64,000 bases of DNA from Longimicrobium sp. (GCF_036388275.1 NZ_DASVSF010000108.1:1-64000), one strand, 5' to 3'. Positions 18,430 through 27,888 are shown, counted from the stretch's first letter. Numbers and translations are program-made. The notes: generated from the sequence alone by a model not told the origin.

Positions 18430-18998
18430 AAGCCCCCCTCTCCCGGCCTCTTCCCCGCAAACGGCGCGGGAGAGAGGGGAACTGCGGTGGGGGTTCGACC
18501 GGCTTCGGCGCGTGCCGCGGCGGGCCCCTCCCCCGGCCCCTCCCCCGGCAAACTGCGCCGGGAGAGGGGAGAACGTCACACCGGGTGAGGCTGGCTGCCG
18601 GCGCATGCCTTGGGAGCCCCCTCCCCCCGGCCCCCGTCCCCCGCTGCGCAGGGGAGGGGGAGACCTGAACCACGCTTCGGCTGGCCTCGCGCAACGAACT
18701 GGCTCCCTTCCCCCGCGGCTGTTTGCGGGGGAAGGGCTGGGGATGGGGGGCGCCGGCCCGAGCACCGGGCCTGCCTGTCCACACCCCAGTCCCGAAGTGT
18801 ACCCCCTCGCCCACGCTGTTTGTGGGAGAGGGTGGCACGCGTGTCAGCGCGGCCGGGTGAGGGCACCACGGCAGCCGAGGCCTCGGCCTCCTCACCGCTG
18901 CCGCGCCCGGACTTGTTTCCCTGCCGCCGCTAGATCCTTCGGCCCGCGAAGTCGGTGCTGCGGGCCGCTTCCGTGCGCCTGGGCCTCAGGATGACAGG
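18430..18998. repeat. Repeat island: E hairpins, B unit, F unit and right-hand A unit
   Basis: At least three E-like C-rich/G-rich hairpins (18430-18670) are followed by a B unit (18697-18757), an F unit starting GAAGTGTACCCCCTCGCCCA (about 18793) and a right A unit ending CCTCAGGATGACAGG (18998). It fills the gap 18401-19026; no gene was seen. Confidence 0.75.
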
Positions 18999-19026
18999 CA
19001 CTGGCGCTCCGTCGTCTTGGGAGCGC

Positions 19027-19770
19027 TCAGGCGGCCGTCAGCAGGATCGGCTTGCCTCGCGTGATCACGAGCGTGTGCTCGTAGTGCGCGGCCAGTCCGC
19101 CGTCCTCCGTGCGCAGGGTCCAGCCGTCGGGGTCCTCCACGAAGCGGCCCGACGTTTCTCCCACGATCGGCTCCACCGTGATCACCAGCCCCTCCGTCAG
19201 CCTACGCGTGAGGCGGGGATCGAAGTAGTTGGGAATGCTGGGCTCTTCATGGATCGTCCGGCCGATGCCGTGGCCGTTCAGGTCGCGGATCACGCGGAAG
19301 CCCCGGCGGCGCACCTCGTCTTCCACCGCCCGGCCGATGTCGTTCACGCGGTTCCCCACGCGCGCCACCTCCATCGCCCGGGCGAACGCGGCCCGTGCGC
19401 ACGCCGCCAGCTTCAGCGCGCGCTCCGGCGCGGGGGCCACCGGCACCGTTACGGCGGCGTCGGCCACGTAGCCGTCCTTGTCCACCGTCACGTCCAGCTT
19501 CACCAGGTCGCCGGCCTGGATCACGCGGCTCCCCGGAATGCCGTGCACCACCTCGTCGTTCACGCTGATCAGCACCTCGCCCGGAAACCCGTAGACCATC
19601 TTCGGCGCCGAGCGTCCCCCCTCGCGGTGCATCACCCGGCCCCCGACCTCGTCCAGCTCGGCCGTAGTCACGCCGGGGCGCAACGCCTTTTCCATCGCCC
19701 GGATCACCATCCGCACGACGCGCCCCGCGCGCTTCATCCCCTCCAGCTCGTCATGCGTTTCGATGGACAT
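19027..19770 (-). CDS. map: Methionine aminopeptidase, type I
   Basis: A 247-residue cytosolic metallopeptidase that removes initiator methionine. All five metal ligands are visible: D93 (KLDVTVD), D104 (VADAAV), H167 (GHGIGRTIHEEP), E200 (ITVEPI) and E231 (YEHTLVIT). Substrate-binding H76 is in NDEVVHGIPG. The length is typical of a minimal type Ia enzyme without the N-terminal zinc finger. The ATG is 7 bases after the stop of the PIG-L deacetylase gene, so the two are probably cotranscribed. A longer frame upstream is a shadow of that gene. This may be one of several map paralogues, since it is not near ribosomal genes. Confidence 0.93.
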   Translation of the reverse strand: MSIETHDELEGMKRAGRVVRMVIRAMEKALRPGVTTAELDEVGGRVMHREGGRSAPKMVYGFPGEVLISVNDEVVHGIPGSRVIQAGDLVKLDVTVDKDGYVADAAVTVPVAPAPERALKLAACARAAFARAMEVARVGNRVNDIGRAVEDEVRRRGFRVIRDLNGHGIGRTIHEEPSIPNYFDPRLTRRLTEGLVITVEPIVGETSGRFVEDPDGWTLRTEDGGLAAHYEHTLVITRGKPILLTAA

Positions 19771-19777
19771 CGGCGCC

Positions 19778-22414
19778 TCAAGGTCTGCGGGGTGTGGCCG
19801 CGCCTTCCCGGGCGCCCAGCGCCAGCAGGTTGGCGAACAGGCGATAGGCGCCGGGCACGCCCTCCGGAAACTGGCGGAAGAACGCCAGCCCCGTGTACAC
19901 GTACGTTCCCTGCCCGTGCCGCGCCACCAGCAGCCCGCCGCGCAGCGCATCGCCGGGGTCGCCCATCTCCAGCACGGGCGTGTACGCCGGGTCCCACGTC
20001 TGGGCGAAGTACAGCCCGCGCTCCTGCACCCATCCCTCCCAGTCCGCCGGCCCGATGCGGTTGGGCGCGGTCAGCACGGGATGCGCGGGGTCGATGGTGC
20101 GCACCGGCGAGGCCTCGTCCGTCACCCGGCCGTGCGGGCGCGCCATGGTGATGGGGTACGGCGTAAACCGCCCCTCCACGATCTCGTACTTGTTGTACTG
20201 CACGATCATCGTGCCGCCGCGCGCAAGCCAGTCCAGCAGACGCTGGTTGTGCGCCATCAGGTCCGTGCGCACCTCGTACGCGCGGCTGCCGGCCACGATC
20301 ACGTCGAAGCGCGACAGGTCTCCCTCGGCCAGGTCGTCCGCATCCAGCAGCTCGGGGGTGATGCCCAGGTTCTGCAGGAACCGCGGCCCCTCCTCGCCCG
20401 CGCCCTCGATGTAGGCCACGCGCAGCCCCGCGGGCACGCGCACGTCGAACGCCCGCACGCGCGACGTGGCGGCGTGGTACAGCGGCCGGGCGCGCACGTG
20501 CGGATAGTCGATCATCTGCACGCCGCGGGTGAAGCGGCGCCCGTCCTCCGCCTGGAAGACGGCGGCGACCGGATAGTCTCCCGCCACCGTGCCCGCGGGC
20601 GTGTGGATGGTGAAGCGCACCTCGCGCACCTCGCCCGGCCGGGTGAAGCGCACCGGCACGGCGCCCTCGCGAATCCTCCAGCCCTCGGGAACGTCCAGCC
20701 GCAGCGTGCCGCTGATCCCCGCCGGCGCCTCGGACGCGAGCCGCACCGTGTACTCCAGCGGCCGGCCCGATGCGGTCGACAGCACGCGCGCCGGCGGATC
20801 GAGAAGCACCGACACGGCGGGCACCATCATCACCGGCCGCCGCAGCTCGCCCTGGCGCGGATCGACCTCGCGGAACGTGGCGTCCGCCACGGTTTCCATC
20901 GCCGCGTCCGCGCCCCGCGCGCCCATGACGACTTCGGCGCGCGCCCGCACCGGGGCGTGCTCGAAGGGATGGGCGAGCGCGGAGTCGTTCCGCGGCCAGC
21001 GGTACAGGTCGCCTTCCAGCGGCTGGCGCAGGAAGTACGGCTCGGTGAGCGCCGCGTCCGCCGGCACCGTCACACGGAAACGGCGGACGTACAGCTCGCC
21101 CGGGGCGATGACGGATCCCGCGGGACGCGAGGCGGAGTCCACCGGCGCGGCGTTCCACCCCGCTGGAAGCTCCGGCTGCAGGACGCGGACGCTGAGGGGG
21201 CCCGGGCCGCCATTCCACACCGTCAGGTCCAGCGTGAACGCCTCGCCCGGGGCGATGCGTGCGTCGCTCGCCACCGCATCCACCACCACACCCGCCGCCT
21301 GCATGGCCGCGGCCTGGGCCTGGCGGATCTCTTCGTCGATGGCGAACACCAGGTCCGCCGTGCCGTTGCTCGCCGGGATGGCCGCGCGCGCCTGCCGGAG
21401 CGTGACGAGCGCGTCCGCGAGGCCGGCGGCCAAGGCAGACGGCTCCAGCGGGTTGAACCGCGCCCGCAGCGCCTCCACCGACTGGTGATAGCGCAGCAGC
21501 CCGCGCGCGGCGGCGGACTCGGGACGCTCGCTGGGGGCGAAGGTGGTGTCGATGCCCGCCCAGATGGACGGCTCCGGCCCGGCGCCCTCGGGAAAGACGC
21601 GGCGCAGGTAGTTGGTGCGGGCACCCGGCAGTTCCGGCGCGCCCATGTCCTGCGAGCGGTGGCGCGAACGGCTGGCCATGGCCTGCTGAAAGGGCGACCG
21701 GCCGATCAGCGGGTCCAACTCCCCGACGCGCACCTGCACCGTGGCGCCGTCCGCACGCCCGCGCAGCGACTGGTACAGCTTGGCCGCGTGATGCGGGCGC
21801 AGCCCCTGGGCGATCTGCTCGGGAAAGCGCGCGGGATCGCCCGCGGCGGTGAACGCGTCGTGCGCCACCATGGCCGACACCTGGTGCTGCCCGTGGCCGT
21901 CGCGCGGCGTTCCGCTGAACACGGTGACGATGACGTCGGGCCGGTACTGGCGGATCACCCGCACCACGTCGCGCAGCAGCTCCTCGCGCGGCCAGTGGCG
22001 AAAGGCCTCGTCGGCCGACTTGCTGAAGCCGAAGTCGTACGCGCGGCTGAAGAACTGCTCCGCGCCGTCCACGCGGCGGGCGGCCAGCAGCTCTTCGGTG
22101 CGCAGCAGCCCCAGCCCCGCGCCCAGCTCCGGCCCGATGCCGTTCTGCCCGCCCTCGCCGCGCGTCAGCGACAGGTACGCGACGTCGGCGCCTTCCTGCA
22201 GCGCCAAGCGGGCCAGGAGCTGGGTGTCTTCGTCGTCGGGGTGCGCGCCCACCATCAGCACGCGCTTGCTGACGCCCAGGCGGCGCAGCGAAAGCCCCAG
22301 CGCCGCGGCTCCGCGGTACTCGGAGCCGGCGTCCTGCGCGGGGGCGGGACGGGGCGCGGCCGCCAGCGTGACGGCCGCGGCAAGGATCGCGACGGGAATG
22401 CGGCGTCTCATCAT
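19778..22414 (-). CDS. Secreted PIG-L family deacetylase with C-terminal domains
   Basis: An 878-residue exported protein (signal peptide VAILAAAVTLAAAPRPAPAQ). Residues 50-220 are a LmbE/PIG-L zinc deacetylase: VLMVGAHPDDEDTQ carries the zinc motif (H58, D61), with LSLTRGEGGQN and a later GHGQHQVSAMVAHD containing the third ligand. These enzymes remove N-acetyl groups from sugar-like substrates. The middle carries beta-sandwich segments rich in PAG, SVRV and LPAGW motifs. The last 250 residues (VRVAYIEGAGEEGPRFL, FDVIVAGSRAYEVR, GGTMIVQYNKYE) look like a GATase-like flavodoxin fold. Large fused forms of this kind are common in soil bacteria; the substrate is unknown. Confidence 0.87.
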   Translation of the reverse strand: MMRRRIPVAILAAAVTLAAAPRPAPAQDAGSEYRGAAALGLSLRRLGVSKRVLMVGAHPDDEDTQLLARLALQEGADVAYLSLTRGEGGQNGIGPELGAGLGLLRTEELLAARRVDGAEQFFSRAYDFGFSKSADEAFRHWPREELLRDVVRVIRQYRPDVIVTVFSGTPRDGHGQHQVSAMVAHDAFTAAGDPARFPEQIAQGLRPHHAAKLYQSLRGRADGATVQVRVGELDPLIGRSPFQQAMASRSRHRSQDMGAPELPGARTNYLRRVFPEGAGPEPSIWAGIDTTFAPSERPESAAARGLLRYHQSVEALRARFNPLEPSALAAGLADALVTLRQARAAIPASNGTADLVFAIDEEIRQAQAAAMQAAGVVVDAVASDARIAPGEAFTLDLTVWNGGPGPLSVRVLQPELPAGWNAAPVDSASRPAGSVIAPGELYVRRFRVTVPADAALTEPYFLRQPLEGDLYRWPRNDSALAHPFEHAPVRARAEVVMGARGADAAMETVADATFREVDPRQGELRRPVMMVPAVSVLLDPPARVLSTASGRPLEYTVRLASEAPAGISGTLRLDVPEGWRIREGAVPVRFTRPGEVREVRFTIHTPAGTVAGDYPVAAVFQAEDGRRFTRGVQMIDYPHVRARPLYHAATSRVRAFDVRVPAGLRVAYIEGAGEEGPRFLQNLGITPELLDADDLAEGDLSRFDVIVAGSRAYEVRTDLMAHNQRLLDWLARGGTMIVQYNKYEIVEGRFTPYPITMARPHGRVTDEASPVRTIDPAHPVLTAPNRIGPADWEGWVQERGLYFAQTWDPAYTPVLEMGDPGDALRGGLLVARHGQGTYVYTGLAFFRQFPEGVPGAYRLFANLLALGAREGAATPRRP

Positions 22415-22544
22415 TCCGCAAAGCTACGGCAGGGCCACGGGTGGCACAACTTGGCCGGGCGTGTGTCAGCCCGGCGGGCGCTCGCACGTTCTCCACCTCG
22501 AAGCAGAAGCCGACCCTCGGACACGACCAGACACATCGCGCACC

Positions 22545-22973
22545 ATGAAACGAATCGCCCTGCTTGCCGCCGCGCTCCTGCTCGCCTCATGTGAGAGCGA
22601 CGCCACGCTCGTTTCCGATGAGCAGCTGACCTTCACCGCCTCCGTCGCGCCGTCGGCGGCCGAGCCGGTGGTGCCGCAGGTGATGAGTGACGGCGGCACC
22701 ATCCGCGTGAACGGCCTCTTCACCTTTCCATGCACGACGGGCACGCTGCAGGGTTCCCTCCAGGGCGCCGGGCGCGAGCTGACGCTGAGGGTGGAGGGCC
22801 AGGAGCCGACCGGCTGCTTCACCGCGTTGAGCACCCAGGCGTACCAGGGCGTGATCACAGGGCTCGACCCGGGGGTGTACCACGTCCGCGTGATCCACAA
22901 CGGTGAGGCGGTTCGGCAGGACGGCGTGGTGTTTGAGGGGCACGTGCGGGTGCGGGGATCGAACCTGCGCTGA
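22545..22973 (+). CDS. Small lipoprotein, unknown function
   Basis: A 142-residue protein starting at ATG 22545. MKRIALLAAALLLASC is a lipoprotein signal (Cys 16). The mature protein is beta-rich with two internal cysteines (FTFPCTTG and PTGCFTAL) likely to form a disulfide. It ends with ITGLDPGVYHVRVIHNG, which resembles the last strands of a fibronectin or Ig-like domain. It is divergent from the PIG-L gene and closed by a terminator. No known family is recognised. Confidence 0.72.
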   Translation: MKRIALLAAALLLASCESDATLVSDEQLTFTASVAPSAAEPVVPQVMSDGGTIRVNGLFTFPCTTGTLQGSLQGAGRELTLRVEGQEPTGCFTALSTQAYQGVITGLDPGVYHVRVIHNGEAVRQDGVVFEGHVRVRGSNLR

Positions 22974-23002
22974 GCCCACACGCAGCCTGGGTCATCCATC
23001 GA

Positions 23003-23029
23003 GAGGCGTCCCCGGACCGGGGGCGCCTC
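23003..23029 (+). terminator. Hairpin terminator after the lipoprotein gene
   Basis: GAGGCGTCCCCGG pairs with CCGGGGGCGCCTC across a very short loop. The T-run is weak (GCTCGATTC). Confidence 0.6.
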
Positions 23030-23133
23030 GCTCGATTCAGGCACTCCTCCGAACACAAGTGTTCCCCTTTCCCGTCACGGCCATTACAATAGAGAAATCT
23101 CCGCTGCATCTGCCCTCCAGCGCCATCCCGCCA

Positions 23134-24246
23134 ATGCCGACCAACACCGGGCCTTCCGCGCCCACACTCCAGGACCAGCTCGTCGACGAATCGTGCTCCA
23201 TGGTCCGCCACCTGGTGGGCAAGGGAATGCGCGCACCCGCCGCCCTGGTGCAGGCCGCGGCGGGTTACGAGTCGGCGCGCAACGTCGGCCAGCCGATCGA
23301 CTTGGCCGCGCTCGCGACCATCCACGAGCGGCTGGCCAAGCTGGTGGCTCCCGCGAGCCCGTCCACGCTCTACCTGCTGGACCGCAGCCACCAGGCGCCC
23401 AGCCGGCTCGGATCGCTGGGCCCGGTTTCCGTCGTCCGGCAGCTGGTGTTGTTCTCGATGGGTTGCGTGCTGGCCTTCATCGTGTTCAGCATCTACCACC
23501 TGATCGTGGTCAGCCCTGGCGGCGGCGAGGCGCAGATGTCGCAAGTCGCGCATGCATTCGTCGAGAACGTCTACTGGCTGGCCGCCGCCGGCGTCGGAGC
23601 TTCATTCGCCGTGCTCTTCCAGATCAACGAAACCATCTCGAAGGGCACGTTCGATCCGGACGATGCGCCGGCGTACTGGATCAAGGTGTTCCTGGGCGTG
23701 GTCGCGGGATTCATCCTGGTCGCGATGGTGCCGACGGAGGGGATCGACAGCGCGGATGCGCAGGTCCTGGCGAAGCCGACCATCGCGCTGCTGGGCGGGT
23801 TCTCGGCCCAGGCGGTGTATCGGATTCTGAACCGGTTGGTGGAGACGCTGGAAGACCTGTTCAGCGGCGGGCAGAAGGAGCAGGCGGCCATCCGCGAGCA
23901 GGCCGTGGCGGCCCGGGCGCAGGAAGACGCGGTGCAGGCGCGGCTGGTCGTGGCGGGCAAGCTGGTGCAGCTCCAGGAGCAGATCGCGGCGGGCGCCGAT
24001 GTGAAGCAGCAGGTGCAGGACCTGATCCGCAGCTTGGTTCCCGAGAGCGGCGCGCAGGACACGCCTGCCCCCGCCCCCGCGAGCCCGGCCGTGGCGCCGG
24101 CCGAGCCGGACGTACCGGAGGTGCCCGCTGACGCCATCATCGCAACCGGCGTTCCCGTGGCTCCCGTGGTCATCGTCTCGGGCTCGGCGGACGAGGCGCC
24201 GCCGCAGGACGCGTCGACCGCGCAAGTCGAGGCTGCGAAGGGCTGA
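23134..24246 (+). CDS. Membrane protein with C-terminal coiled coil, unknown function
   Basis: A 370-residue protein from ATG 23134. The N-terminal 100 residues are cytosolic and helical. Three to four membrane segments follow: VVRQLVLFSMGCVLAFIVF, WLAAAGVGASFAVLFQI, VFLGVVAGFILVAMV and possibly PTIALLGGFSAQAVYRIL. Residues 235-305 are a Gln/Ala/Glu-rich coiled coil (EQAAIREQAVAARAQED, KLVQLQEQIAAG), and the tail is Pro/Ala/Val-rich. The layout suggests a membrane-anchored scaffold. The family is not recognised. The open frame upstream of 23134 crosses the preceding gene in another frame and was not used. Confidence 0.75.
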   Translation: MPTNTGPSAPTLQDQLVDESCSMVRHLVGKGMRAPAALVQAAAGYESARNVGQPIDLAALATIHERLAKLVAPASPSTLYLLDRSHQAPSRLGSLGPVSVVRQLVLFSMGCVLAFIVFSIYHLIVVSPGGGEAQMSQVAHAFVENVYWLAAAGVGASFAVLFQINETISKGTFDPDDAPAYWIKVFLGVVAGFILVAMVPTEGIDSADAQVLAKPTIALLGGFSAQAVYRILNRLVETLEDLFSGGQKEQAAIREQAVAARAQEDAVQARLVVAGKLVQLQEQIAAGADVKQQVQDLIRSLVPESGAQDTPAPAPASPAVAPAEPDVPEVPADAIIATGVPVAPVVIVSGSADEAPPQDASTAQVEAAKG

Positions 24247-24261
24247 GCTGGCCCAGGCCCT

Positions 24262-24510
24262 GCTGGGGCGACTGAAGTCGCGGCAACGACGGCCCAAAGT
24301 CCGCCTTCGCGGACTGCACGCACGCCCGAGTGCACCAGGCCAGCCGGGGCGCAGTTCAGGTCTCCCCCTCCCCTGCGAAGCGGGGGATGGGGGCCGGGGG
24401 GAGGGGGCTCCCAGAGGCATGCACCGAACCTCGTCGAACCCCGATCGAAGTTCCCCCCTCTCCGCACAGCAGTACCGTGCGGGGAGGGGCCGGGGGAGGG
24501 GCCCCCAACG
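24262..24510. repeat. Repeat island: reverse D unit and two E-like hairpins
   Basis: GCGACTGAAGTCGCGGCAAC ... AAGTCCGCCTTCGCGGACTG is a D unit in reverse. It is followed by CCCCCTCCCCTGCGAAGCGGG and a second C-rich/G-rich pair around the GCACAGCAGTACCGTGCGGG loop. The latter is also found in opposite orientation at about 32785-32830 after another gene. Confidence 0.72.
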
Positions 24511-24512
24511 AA

Positions 24513-24551
24513 GAAGCGCGCCGAAACCTGGATACAGGTCCGGCGCGCTTT
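24513..24551. terminator. Terminator between convergent genes
   Basis: AAGCGCGCCG (24514-24523) pairs with CGGCGCGCTT (24541-24550). An inner ACCTG/CAGGT stem closes the loop. Confidence 0.8.
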
Positions 24552-24568
24552 CATGTCTCTGCTTATTT

Positions 24569-25423
24569 CTATTCGCCGTCCACCGGCGGAGGCGCCGAGC
24601 GGAAGTCGCGGGGCTCGGCCTCGGGTGGCAGACCGCCGATGCGGCGGACGTACTTCACCACCTCGATGAAGATCGCGCGGAGAAAGCCCGCCTCGCGCAT
24701 GTCGGGGTCGGCACGGCGCACCAGCTCGCGGAGGGTCCTCATCACCGTTTCCGTCTGCCGCGCCTTGAAGAAGTCCACCGCCCACAGCGCGCGCTCCGTG
24801 TCGTCGAACAGGCGCTCCAGGGCGGCCACGTCCGCCGGGGGAGCGTCACCGCGGCGGGGGGCGCGGAACGCCTGGTCGGCGCCCTCGGCCTCCATCCACA
24901 TCTCGTACGCCATCACCAGCACCGCCTGCGCCAGGTTCAGCGACGAGTGCTCGGAGGTGGGGATGATGCAGGTGCGGTGGCACATGTCCAGCGCCTCGTT
25001 GCTCAGCCCGTGGTCCTCGCGCCCGTACAGCAGCGCCACGGGCCCGCCCTCCCCCGCCACCGACTGGCGCGCGCGCACCAGCAGCTCCGGCGCGATCTCG
25101 CGCGGGCGGGTGACGGCGCGCTTGGCCCGGCGCGAGCGGGCCGTCATCCCGATCACGTACGAGCAGTCGCCCAGCGCGCTTTCCAGCGAGTCGTGGATCT
25201 CCGTGCGCTCCACCAGGTCGTGGGTGCCGTGGGCGATCCCCTCGATGCGCCACGGGTCCCACAGCGCCGGCTGGATGAGCCGCAGCCGCGAAAGGCCGAA
25301 ATTCTTCATCGCGCGGATGGTTCCCGCGATGTTCACGTAGTCCTGTGTCTGCCACAGGACCACCACCACCCCCTCCAGCGACGCGCGCCCCGCCGCCTGC
25401 TCCCGCCCGTCCGTCTCGCTCAC
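24569..25423 (-). CDS. SpoU/TrmJ-like tRNA/rRNA 2'-O-methyltransferase
   Basis: About 284 residues from GTG 25423. It is a SPOUT-fold methyltransferase with the three SpoU motifs: NIAGTIRAMKNFG near residue 31, VALLYGREDHGLSNEAL near 130 (SAM-binding knot) and SEHSSLNLAQAVLVMAYE near 158. This set and the C-terminal helical extension (RALWAVDFFKARQTETVMR) are typical of TrmJ, which methylates position 32 of tRNAs. The enzyme acts in the cytosol as a dimer. The start is uncertain: another GTG at 25483 would add 20 residues, but the TrmJ fold begins only near LEGVVVVLW, so the shorter form is preferred. Confidence 0.87.
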   Translation of the reverse strand: MSETDGREQAAGRASLEGVVVVLWQTQDYVNIAGTIRAMKNFGLSRLRLIQPALWDPWRIEGIAHGTHDLVERTEIHDSLESALGDCSYVIGMTARSRRAKRAVTRPREIAPELLVRARQSVAGEGGPVALLYGREDHGLSNEALDMCHRTCIIPTSEHSSLNLAQAVLVMAYEMWMEAEGADQAFRAPRRGDAPPADVAALERLFDDTERALWAVDFFKARQTETVMRTLRELVRRADPDMREAGFLRAIFIEVVKYVRRIGGLPPEAEPRDFRSAPPPVDGE

Positions 25424-25513
25424 GGTCTGCTTTTCCGCTCGGTTTCCGATGCTTGGCCCGCCGGTAGCATACGCCGTGCGCACCCCTCGCGGAAGACGGC
25501 TGCGGCGTTCCGA

Positions 25514-26011
25514 TCAGGAGCCTTCGGGCTTTGCGTCGATGGCCACGCGCGCGCTGTCCAGCGGAATGGGAACCACCCACTGGCGCTTTCCAGCCGGGTC
25601 GGACAGGTAGGCGTAGACGGTGCGCCGCTGCGTGGGCTCCAGCGTGACCTCCGCGCGGAAGCTGCCGCCGGTGACGGGAACGTCGACAGGGCCGTAGAGC
25701 ACGTCGTGCCCATCCTCCACCGTCAGCTGCACCGTCGTAGCCCCGCGCGTGCGGCCATCGATCGTGTAGCGCCGCTCGCCGAGCTTCGTCACCGTCCCGG
25801 TGAGGTCCGCGTCCGCGGACGGCGCGCTCGTGCGCGCGGCGGTGTCCGCCGGGGGCGCGGGGGCGGCCGGGGCCGTGTCGCGCGGAACGGAATCGGCCGC
25901 TGCGATGGTGGTGGAATCGGCCGATGCGGGGCGGCCGGCCCCGCCGTCGTCCTGGCAGGCGGCCAGGGAGAGCAGCGCGGCGGCGGAGAGGCGAAGGTGG
26001 ATCCGGTTCAT
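25514..26011 (-). CDS. Lipoprotein with beta-rich domain, unknown function
   Basis: A 165-residue protein. MNRIHLRLSAAALLSLAAC is a lipoprotein signal (Cys 19). A Ser/Thr/Ala/Pro-rich linker covers residues 20-70. The remaining 95 residues are beta-rich: DLTGTVTKLGERRYTIDG, TTVQLTVEDG, GGSFRAEVTLEPTQRRTVYAYL and WVVPIPLDSARVAI. The pattern suggests a single carboxypeptidase-regulatory or Ig-like fold. It lies 20 bases downstream of the RDD-SpoIIM gene on the same strand, so the two may be cotranscribed. Function unknown. Confidence 0.72.
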   Translation of the reverse strand: MNRIHLRLSAAALLSLAACQDDGGAGRPASADSTTIAAADSVPRDTAPAAPAPPADTAARTSAPSADADLTGTVTKLGERRYTIDGRTRGATTVQLTVEDGHDVLYGPVDVPVTGGSFRAEVTLEPTQRRTVYAYLSDPAGKRQWVVPIPLDSARVAIDAKPEGS

Positions 26012-26031
26012 GTGCGGTGCAGGAAAGTGAG

Positions 26032-27888
26032 TCACGCGGCGGCGGGCCGGGGCGCCGCCGGCTTTGCATCGCGCTCGGCCGCGGCGTCGGCGTCGGCCTG
26101 GTACCGTTCGCCGTGGCCGGCCAGGGCGAAGTAGCAGACCATCGCCAGCCCGAAGATGGCGGCCAGCGTGAACTTGATGGCGGTCGGCAGGGGCGAGGTG
26201 CTGATGAACCCCTCGATCAGCCCGGCGATGATCAGCATGACGGCGGTTCCGCCGATCAGCGACACGGCCTCGCGCGCGCGCCGCTGCAGCACCTCGCGCC
26301 GCGTGAGGCGGCCGGGGAACAGGATGGCGGAGCCCAGCCACAGCCCGGCACCGCCCGCGATGCAGATGGCGGTGATCTCGATCACCCCGTGGCCCGCGAC
26401 GAAGGTCCACAGATGAAGGCTTTGCCCCTGGTTCGCGAACAGCCCGGCCACCGAGCCCAGGTGAAGCCCGTTGAACACCAGGATCAGCACCGTTCCCGCC
26501 CCGGCCAGGATGCCCCCCGCGAAGGCCGTGAACGTAACCCCCACGTTGTTGCTGATCAGGCTGCTCGCCATCCCGGGCATCTCCACCTCGGTGACGTCGT
26601 AGTACCCCTCGCCCCGCGCCTCCTTGGCCGCCGCGTTCTCGGCCCGGGCGATCATCTCGGCGGGGATCATCTCGCGCGCCAGCGTGGGCTGCGTGCGGAT
26701 GGCGGCGAAGCTGAGCACGGCGGGCACGTAGAACAGCGCCAGCGCCACGGTGATGGGCCGCCACAGCCGGCGGGCCAGCGCGGCGAACCCGCCGGCCAGG
26801 AACACCCGGAAGCGGCGCCACGAGCGCACGGGCGGGCGGTAGAACAGGTTGTGGCCGCTGCCCACGATGCGCTCCAGCGAGTACAGCAGCTCCTGCGAGC
26901 CGCCGTAGGTGCGGGCGCGCGCCAGGTCTGCCGCCACGCCGCGGTACAGGGTGGCGAAGCGCGACACGCGGGTTTCGCCCAGCTTGTCGAGACCCTGCTT
27001 GCGCGCCATCTCCAGCATCTTCTGGTACTCGTTCCACTCTTCCCGCTGCCGCCGCACGAGGGCCGTGGCCTGCGCCGTCCCCGCGCGCCCCCCGGCGCCC
27101 GAGGCCTGCCGCCGCGCCGTCTCGTCCGCGTGGAGCGTGCACAGGTACGCGTCGGGGCTCACCTGCATCCGGCGCGGGTCGTCGGCCACGTGATGCTCCA
27201 CGCGCGCCATCAGCTTGCGCGACAGCTCGGCGCGCACGTGCCCGTCCAGTGAAAGCCGGCGCGAGACGAACATCGACACGGCCGCGAACTCGTCGTCGGC
27301 CAGCCGCGGGCGCCCCAGGCTGGGCGCGTCGGCGGCGGCGGGGTTGTCTTCGGGGATGGGCTGCCCGGTGCGGTCGCGCACCACGACCGTTCCCGCCGCC
27401 ATGTCGCCCAAGCGCTTGGTCTGTGGATGAAGCATCATCGAAAGGCCGCCGATGGCGCACGAGCCCACAGGCTGGATGTCGACGCCCAGCTTCACCAGGT
27501 TGCGGATGGCGGAGGCGCGCACCGTGACGGGATACCCGCCGTCGTGCACCACGCGGATGCCCATCCACTTCTTGCCCAGCGTCTGCCCGTCGCGAAGGCC
27601 TTCCAGCAGCGCGAAATATCCCCAGAAGAACACGAAGCCCAGGAACAGGTAGATGCCCCATCCCACCCCGCCCAGCATGTTCTTGCCTCCCACCATCCAC
27701 ACGAAGAAGGCGGCGGTGGCCAGGAACGCCAGGTTGGTGAACACCACGATCAGCAGGTCCAGGAGCAGCGCGGTGAAGCGCGAGCCCAGGTCGGCCAATT
27801 CGTAGCCGATGGCCACGTGCTCGGGCGTTTCGACGTCCACCTGCCGGTCGGCGAGGACGTGCGCGGGTGCGGGAGGTGCCTGGACCAT
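26032..27888 (-). CDS. RDD-SpoIIM fusion membrane protein
   Basis: A 618-residue protein joining two membrane modules. Residues 20-180 are an RDD domain: YELADLGSRFTALLLDLL with the signature Arg and Asp, then GLRDGQTLGKKWMGIRVV. Residues 220-340 are a soluble helical linker. The C-terminal 280 residues are a SpoIIM (DUF95) domain: ISNNVGVTFTAFAGGILAG, FNGLHLGSVAGLF, FVAGHGVIEITAICIAGGAG. In many bacteria RDD and SpoIIM proteins are separate neighbouring genes, often with MoxR ATPase and DUF58 genes. Here they are one polypeptide. No sporulation genes are present, so a sporulation role is not implied. Confidence 0.86.
   Translation of the reverse strand: MVQAPPAPAHVLADRQVDVETPEHVAIGYELADLGSRFTALLLDLLIVVFTNLAFLATAAFFVWMVGGKNMLGGVGWGIYLFLGFVFFWGYFALLEGLRDGQTLGKKWMGIRVVHDGGYPVTVRASAIRNLVKLGVDIQPVGSCAIGGLSMMLHPQTKRLGDMAAGTVVVRDRTGQPIPEDNPAAADAPSLGRPRLADDEFAAVSMFVSRRLSLDGHVRAELSRKLMARVEHHVADDPRRMQVSPDAYLCTLHADETARRQASGAGGRAGTAQATALVRRQREEWNEYQKMLEMARKQGLDKLGETRVSRFATLYRGVAADLARARTYGGSQELLYSLERIVGSGHNLFYRPPVRSWRRFRVFLAGGFAALARRLWRPITVALALFYVPAVLSFAAIRTQPTLAREMIPAEMIARAENAAAKEARGEGYYDVTEVEMPGMASSLISNNVGVTFTAFAGGILAGAGTVLILVFNGLHLGSVAGLFANQGQSLHLWTFVAGHGVIEITAICIAGGAGLWLGSAILFPGRLTRREVLQRRAREAVSLIGGTAVMLIIAGLIEGFISTSPLPTAIKFTLAAIFGLAMVCYFALAGHGERYQADADAAAERDAKPAAPRPAAA

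Noticed and set aside
25520..25545. GGGCTTTGCGTCG as a second riboswitch block.
   Set aside because: It lies within the coding end of a lipoprotein gene and the other GEMM blocks are missing.
26032..27888. Inferring sporulation from the SpoIIM domain.
   Set aside because: DUF95/SpoIIM proteins are common in non-sporulating bacteria and no other sporulation gene is present.
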